From positions 1 to 8,263 of the forward strand of contig JAOPYW010000239.1 of NCBI GenBank assembly GCA_025964405.1: DNA of 8,263 bases. The letters run 5' to 3'. Shown in pieces: positions 4,743 to 8,263 of the stretch (position 1 is the first letter of the stretch; every line of letters starts with the position of its first letter). Under the pieces are notes generated by a model, which was not told the DNA's origin, made no database searches, and saw only the letters and a list, made by a program, of their open reading frames with translations. The translations under genes were made by a program, and so were the position numbers. Origin of the DNA: Thermoleophilia bacterium. Lineage in GTDB: Bacteria > Actinomycetota > Thermoleophilia > Gaiellales > SKUG01.

Positions 4743-7702
4743 GTGATGCGCGCCTTGCCTGCCGGCGTACCGGCGCCGCGCGTGAGCGTCTGCGTCGCGC
4801 CCGGCCGCACCGAGAAGCGCTCGCGCTCGTGGCCGCACCAGCGCACCGTCACGTCGACGGTCGCGCCGAACGTCGCGCCGAGGCCCACGTGCAGGCGCGC
4901 GTCGCGCTGCCCCTCGAAGCCGTTGATCGCCTGCTGCTCGAACAGCTGCGGCGCGCCCTTCGCCATGTCGACCCAGACCTGCGAGCCCCACGCGTCGCGA
5001 CTGCAGGGCGCGCTCGCGGCGAGCTCCGCATCGAGCGCCTTCCCGTCAGGTCGCTCGCCACCGTCGAGCTCGAGGTTGACCCAGCCGTTCCTGGCCGCCG
5101 ACTTCGTGGGGGTGGAGCGGTAGATGTAGGGCGCTTCGTGCTGCGCCGTCACCACCATGTCCTGCGACCCGTCGTCGTCGAAGTCGGCGAGCACCACGCC
5201 GCGGCCCTCGGTCTTCGCATCGAGCCCGGTGATGCCGGCGACGTCGACGAACTCGGGCTTCGCGTCGGCGCCGCGGTTGAGGTACACGCGCTGCGCCTCG
5301 TCGGCCCAGATGCAGCGGCCGCGCAGGTCGCCCCACTTGTCGGCGTACGTGTGGATCTCGGGGCCCGACTGCATGAGCTTCTGGTTGACGTACCAGTAGT
5401 CGGGACAGTCCTCCTTGAGCTTCGGGTCGCGATCGAGCTTGTTGCCGACCATGCCGTTGGCCTGCACGAGGTCGAGCCAGCCGTCGTTGTTGAGGTCGGT
5501 GACGTCGGCGCCCCATCCGAAGCGCTCCTCGTTGAGCACGCCGCGGCCCGTGGCCTGGTCCTGCAGCTTGGGGGCGGGCCACTCCTCGGCGCTCGCGCGG
5601 GGGCCGTGTTCGCTCGACCCCTCGTGCATGCCCTGGTTCATGAACAGGATGGAACCCTCGGCCTGCAGCGGCTGGTGCACGTTCGAGACGTAGACGTCGA
5701 GCGCACCGTTGCGATCGATGTCGGCCATGGTCGAGTTCATGCCCTTGTAGGTGTCCTTGCCGACATCGCCGAAGAAGCGACCCGCGACGCGGCGGAAGGT
5801 GCGGCCACCCTCGTTGATGTAGAGGTCGTCGCGCCCGAAGTCGGAGGCGACGTACATGTCGGTGAAGCCGTCCTGGTTGATGTCGCCGGTGGAGATGGCG
5901 ATCGAGTAGTGGGTCTCGGGCATGCCGAGCTTCGAGCCCTGGATGCGTTCGAACGTGCCGTCGGCGCGGCCGTGGAGCATCACGTTCGCGCCGCCGTTGG
6001 TCGCGTTGTCCCAGCTGGCGTGCATGAACTTGAGCATGCGACGGTCGCCGTCGTACTCGGCGTCGGGCAGGTCGAAGATGTTGAAGCGGGTCGGCGTGTC
6101 GTAGCCCGGGAGGTGCTTCGGGAGGATGCCCGCGAGGTAGATGTCGAGGTTGCCGTCGCGGTCGTAGTCGAGCACGTTCGCGCTCGCCCCCAGGATGTAC
6201 TCGCCCGCGTGCGCCTCCTCCGTCACGTCGGTGAAGGCGATGTGGCCGACCGTCGAGTCGTTGCGCAGCAGCATCGTGGTGTTGAAGGCGACCATGAGGA
6301 AGAGGTCGCGGTCACCGTCGTGGTCGTAGTCGAGGAAGAGCGGGCCCGTGGTGAGCCCGACCTCCTTCGGGTCGCCGGCGAGCTTGTGCTCGAGGGCCGG
6401 CACGTCGACGCGCTCGAAGCGGAAGTCGCCGACGTTGCGCTCGACGACGATGCGGTCGCGGTGTTCACCGAGCGGACTCGTGAGCACGAGGTCCTGGCGG
6501 CCGTCACCGTCGATGTCCTGCGCGGCACCGGCGGCACCGACGCTCAGCACCCACTTCGCGACGTTCCTGACGCGGCTGTCGACCTGGGTGAGCACCTCAC
6601 CCGACATCTGGATGTCGATGCCGGTGCGCTCGGGCGGCATCCGCTCGAGCGTGAAGCCCGCGTCGTCGAGCACGACGTGCGGACGGATGACCGTGGCGTA
6701 GGTGGTGCCGCCGACCACGGCCAGCGCCGTGACCGTGACGACGGAGAGCAGCCACTTGCGGCTGACGGCGGTGCGCAGGCGCGCGGCGACGCCGGCTCGG
6801 CGCAGCTCCTGGAGGTGACCCCAGAGGAAGCGCGCCGACGCGACGGTGAAGGCCGCGTAGAAGATGGTGAACACGCTGTAGCGGAAGTGGAAGAAGAGGT
6901 CGACGGCGGCGAGGAAGAACCCCACGATCACCTGCTGGCGGCGGGCGGGCGGGCTCGTCGCCGGATCCGTGATCATGAAGAACGTGAAGAGGAAGAAGGG
7001 TGGCGTCGTCATGCTGCCGACGAACATCACCTCGGCGGGGATGTGGTGGCGCATCACGTAGGCGCGCAGGGCCGTGGTGATCAGGTAGAAGAAGATGAAG
7101 GAGCCGACGAGCCACAGCCGGTCGACCTTGGTGATGAACAGGATGATCGCGGCCGCCAGCATGAACGGTGACGTGTACCACCAGTCGCCCCACTGGTAGG
7201 CGGGCGCGGCCGTGATGACGCCGCCCGCGAAGATGAGGCTCACCACGATCGCGAGCAGCGAGGGGTTGAAGGCGTGGCGCCCGCGCAGCGTGATCACGTA
7301 CTTGCCGGCGATCGCGATGAAGACCGGGAAGAGCGTCACGAAGACGTCGTGGCTGTAGTTGAGCAGCAGCGTGAGCGAGCAGCACGAGATGTAGGCGCTC
7401 AGCGGGAAGAGCAGCTGCCGGCCGCGCAGCACCCAGTGCAGGGCCATGTCGAGCAGGCACCCGGCGACGATGATGGTGCCCATCTGCAGCGGGTTGCGGT
7501 TGAAGCCGAACACGAGCGTGCCGGTGATCGCGTAGAGCGACAGCAGCACGGCGAAGGCGATGCGCGGATCCTTGCGGCTCGGCACGCCGGTCCACAGCCC
7601 GCCCGTGCGGCGGGTGCGGTGGTGCGCCGGAATCGCCGCGGCGCCGCCGGTGGCGACGAGCAGCGGCTCGTTCGGTATCGGTGGTGTGGGCGTGGTGGTC
7701 AT
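4739..7702 (-). CDS. UnbU (RnfD/NqrB-like) membrane domain fused to an UnbV-type beta-propeller with ASPIC/UnbV domain
   Basis: This is a 987-residue fusion. A cytoplasmic N-terminus (1-46) precedes about ten hydrophobic segments (47-292) resembling RnfD/NqrB and UnbU. Two motifs support this: GKYVITLRGRHAFNPS (133-148) and FFMITDPATSPP (241-252). A basic linker (300-316) and an eleventh helix (about 318-339) then place the rest outside the cell. That part carries seven DxDxDGxxD-type calcium-binding repeats starting at residues 396, 458, 512, 607, 661, 736 and 840, as in seven-bladed FG-GAP/VCBS propellers. A C-terminal ASPIC/UnbV domain (about 872-975) has SRDAWG and LHVGLGATFGATVDVTVRW. 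The outer part has exactly four cysteines (766, 797, 900, 956), which could form two disulfides. UnbU and UnbV are separate conserved proteins of enediyne clusters, with no settled biochemical role. The SGAT flavin-attachment motif of RnfD/NqrB is absent. The ATG at 7702 overlaps the GNAT-like gene by ATGA, and the stop overlaps the next gene the same way. Function unknown; possibly membrane electron transfer or surface binding. Confidence 0.9.
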   Translation of the reverse strand: MTTTPTPPIPNEPLLVATGGAAAIPAHHRTRRTGGLWTGVPSRKDPRIAFAVLLSLYAITGTLVFGFNRNPLQMGTIIVAGCLLDMALHWVLRGRQLLFPLSAYISCCSLTLLLNYSHDVFVTLFPVFIAIAGKYVITLRGRHAFNPSLLAIVVSLIFAGGVITAAPAYQWGDWWYTSPFMLAAAIILFITKVDRLWLVGSFIFFYLITTALRAYVMRHHIPAEVMFVGSMTTPPFFLFTFFMITDPATSPPARRQQVIVGFFLAAVDLFFHFRYSVFTIFYAAFTVASARFLWGHLQELRRAGVAARLRTAVSRKWLLSVVTVTALAVVGGTTYATVIRPHVVLDDAGFTLERMPPERTGIDIQMSGEVLTQVDSRVRNVAKWVLSVGAAGAAQDIDGDGRQDLVLTSPLGEHRDRIVVERNVGDFRFERVDVPALEHKLAGDPKEVGLTTGPLFLDYDHDGDRDLFLMVAFNTTMLLRNDSTVGHIAFTDVTEEAHAGEYILGASANVLDYDRDGNLDIYLAGILPKHLPGYDTPTRFNIFDLPDAEYDGDRRMLKFMHASWDNATNGGANVMLHGRADGTFERIQGSKLGMPETHYSIAISTGDINQDGFTDMYVASDFGRDDLYINEGGRTFRRVAGRFFGDVGKDTYKGMNSTMADIDRNGALDVYVSNVHQPLQAEGSILFMNQGMHEGSSEHGPRASAEEWPAPKLQDQATGRGVLNEERFGWGADVTDLNNDGWLDLVQANGMVGNKLDRDPKLKEDCPDYWYVNQKLMQSGPEIHTYADKWGDLRGRCIWADEAQRVYLNRGADAKPEFVDVAGITGLDAKTEGRGVVLADFDDDGSQDMVVTAQHEAPYIYRSTPTKSAARNGWVNLELDGGERPDGKALDAELAASAPCSRDAWGSQVWVDMAKGAPQLFEQQAINGFEGQRDARLHVGLGATFGATVDVTVRWCGHERERFSVRPGATQTLTRGAGTPAGKARIT

Positions 7703-8263
7703 ACGAAGGCCATCTCGAAGCCGATGCGGTCGACGCCCTCCAGGGCATCGGGCAGGGGCCGCCCGTGCGGCACGACGGCATACACGTGTGCGGGGAGGTC
7801 AGAGGTCACGAAACCACCATACGACGGATCATGCGGGTCGGCCAGCGGCGCGCGGCAACTCAGGAACACCTGCCCACCACCTGCCCCGCGCACGGCCTTC
7901 CATGCCGCGTGCAGCAGCACCGCGTGCGCGCCGGGATCGGGCTCGGTCACCGCGTGGTGGGTGGCGTAGGCGTACCGCAGCGCATGCCCGGGTCGCGGCA
8001 GGCGCGGCGCGCCGAGGAGGGTGGCGAGCACCGCGTGGCCACGCCGCACCCACCGCATCGCGCCGCGGTAGGCGGTGACGTAGGTCTGCTTCACGGGCGT
8101 CGCATCCCAGGGTGCGATGCAGCCGACCAGTGCGCCCGTCGCGCGCTCCTCGAGGAGCAGGAACTGCTCGAGCTCGAGGCCCGGCCACCGATCGATGCCG
8201 GCGCGCAGCAGCTCCGCGTCCATCGGGATGCCGAACGCGCGGGTGCGCGCATCGCGATCGAGC
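7699..8263 (-). CDS. GNAT-like acyltransferase family protein (5' truncated)
   Basis: The frame is open through the right edge (the first full codon is read from 8262) and ends at TGA 7701-7699, giving 187 residues. An ATG at 8223 would give 174 residues, but the upstream codons (LDRDARTRAFGIP) read as coding, so the true start is probably outside. The pattern fits the GNAT fold weakly: a strand ending in ALVGCIAPWD, a helix-strand stretch around LRYAYATHHAV, a helix PGAHAVLLHAAWKAVRGAGGG in the place of the helix of the central motif, and the strand QVFLSC. The end, DRIGFEMAFV, resembles the terminal strand of such proteins. The acetyl-CoA loop (Q/RxxGxG/A) is not clearly present, so it may be a divergent member or not catalytic. 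The stop overlaps the start of the UnbU-UnbV fusion by ATGA, so they share a transcript. Its substrate and relation to the fusion are unknown. Confidence 0.6.
   Translation of the reverse strand, partial: LDRDARTRAFGIPMDAELLRAGIDRWPGLELEQFLLLEERATGALVGCIAPWDATPVKQTYVTAYRGAMRWVRRGHAVLATLLGAPRLPRPGHALRYAYATHHAVTEPDPGAHAVLLHAAWKAVRGAGGGQVFLSCRAPLADPHDPSYGGFVTSDLPAHVYAVVPHGRPLPDALEGVDRIGFEMAFV

Noticed and set aside
4056..4991. Longer 311-residue version of the membrane protein starting at 4991
   Set aside because: The extra 83 codons overlap the ASPIC/UnbV domain of the fusion and read as R/A/G-rich shadow. The ATG at 4742 with an ATGA overlap is the consistent start.
6998..7015. SMTTPP (residues 230-235 of the fusion) as a variant flavin-attachment motif
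   Set aside because: It directly precedes the TDPAT motif, whereas the flavin threonine of RnfD/NqrB lies much further upstream of that motif.
4697..7171. 824-residue open frame on the + strand
   Set aside because: It is antisense to the UnbU-UnbV fusion with a V/D/E/H-rich translation and no domain. The opposite strand has the motif-bearing protein.
4739..8263. Calling the locus an enediyne biosynthetic cluster
   Set aside because: Only UnbU/UnbV-like domains are present. There is no enediyne polyketide synthase, thioesterase or tailoring enzyme in the window, and such domains may occur outside enediyne clusters.

Overview
The window is very GC-rich DNA (about 70% by eye) and almost entirely coding: five complete or nearly complete genes plus one more cut at each edge are packed with only one real gap, of 109 bases. 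The MmpL-type RND transporter, the DedA protein, the GTG/ATG starts and the strong G/C preference at third codon positions fit an actinomycete. A member of Microbacteriaceae or a relative is possible, but I cannot prove the taxon. I see no tRNA, rRNA, CRISPR array, insertion sequence or integrase.

Layout. On the + strand, 1-522 is the C-terminal part of a DedA/VTT-family membrane protein (5' end outside the window). It overlaps by ATGA a complete single-subunit Rieske non-heme iron oxygenase (519-1490). Everything after that is on the - strand. Read in transcription order from the right edge: a 5'-truncated GNAT-like protein (8263-7699); a 987-residue fusion of an UnbU/RnfD-like membrane domain to an extracytoplasmic UnbV-type seven-repeat beta-propeller with an ASPIC/UnbV C-terminal domain (7702-4739); an unrecognised 228-residue multi-pass membrane protein (4742-4056); the 109-base gap with two inverted repeats; and an MMPL/RND transporter with an unusual N-terminal extension (3946-1487). 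The + and - blocks converge, and the Rieske and MMPL genes stop within one shared CTAG.

How the genes may work together. The three right-hand - strand genes are linked by 4-base ATGA overlaps and so are almost certainly one transcript. The transporter gene lies just downstream and may belong to it or have its own control point. UnbU and UnbV are conserved accessory proteins of enediyne natural-product clusters, where their biochemical role is unresolved. Here they form one polypeptide, with no polyketide synthase in view. The group therefore looks like an uncharacterised membrane-surface system: a Rnf/Nqr-like membrane part carrying a calcium-binding-type propeller outside the cell, a partner membrane protein, a GNAT-like enzyme and possibly an exporter. 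Its function is not deducible from this window. The DedA-Rieske pair is a separate transcription unit, and a functional link to the other genes is only suggested by proximity.
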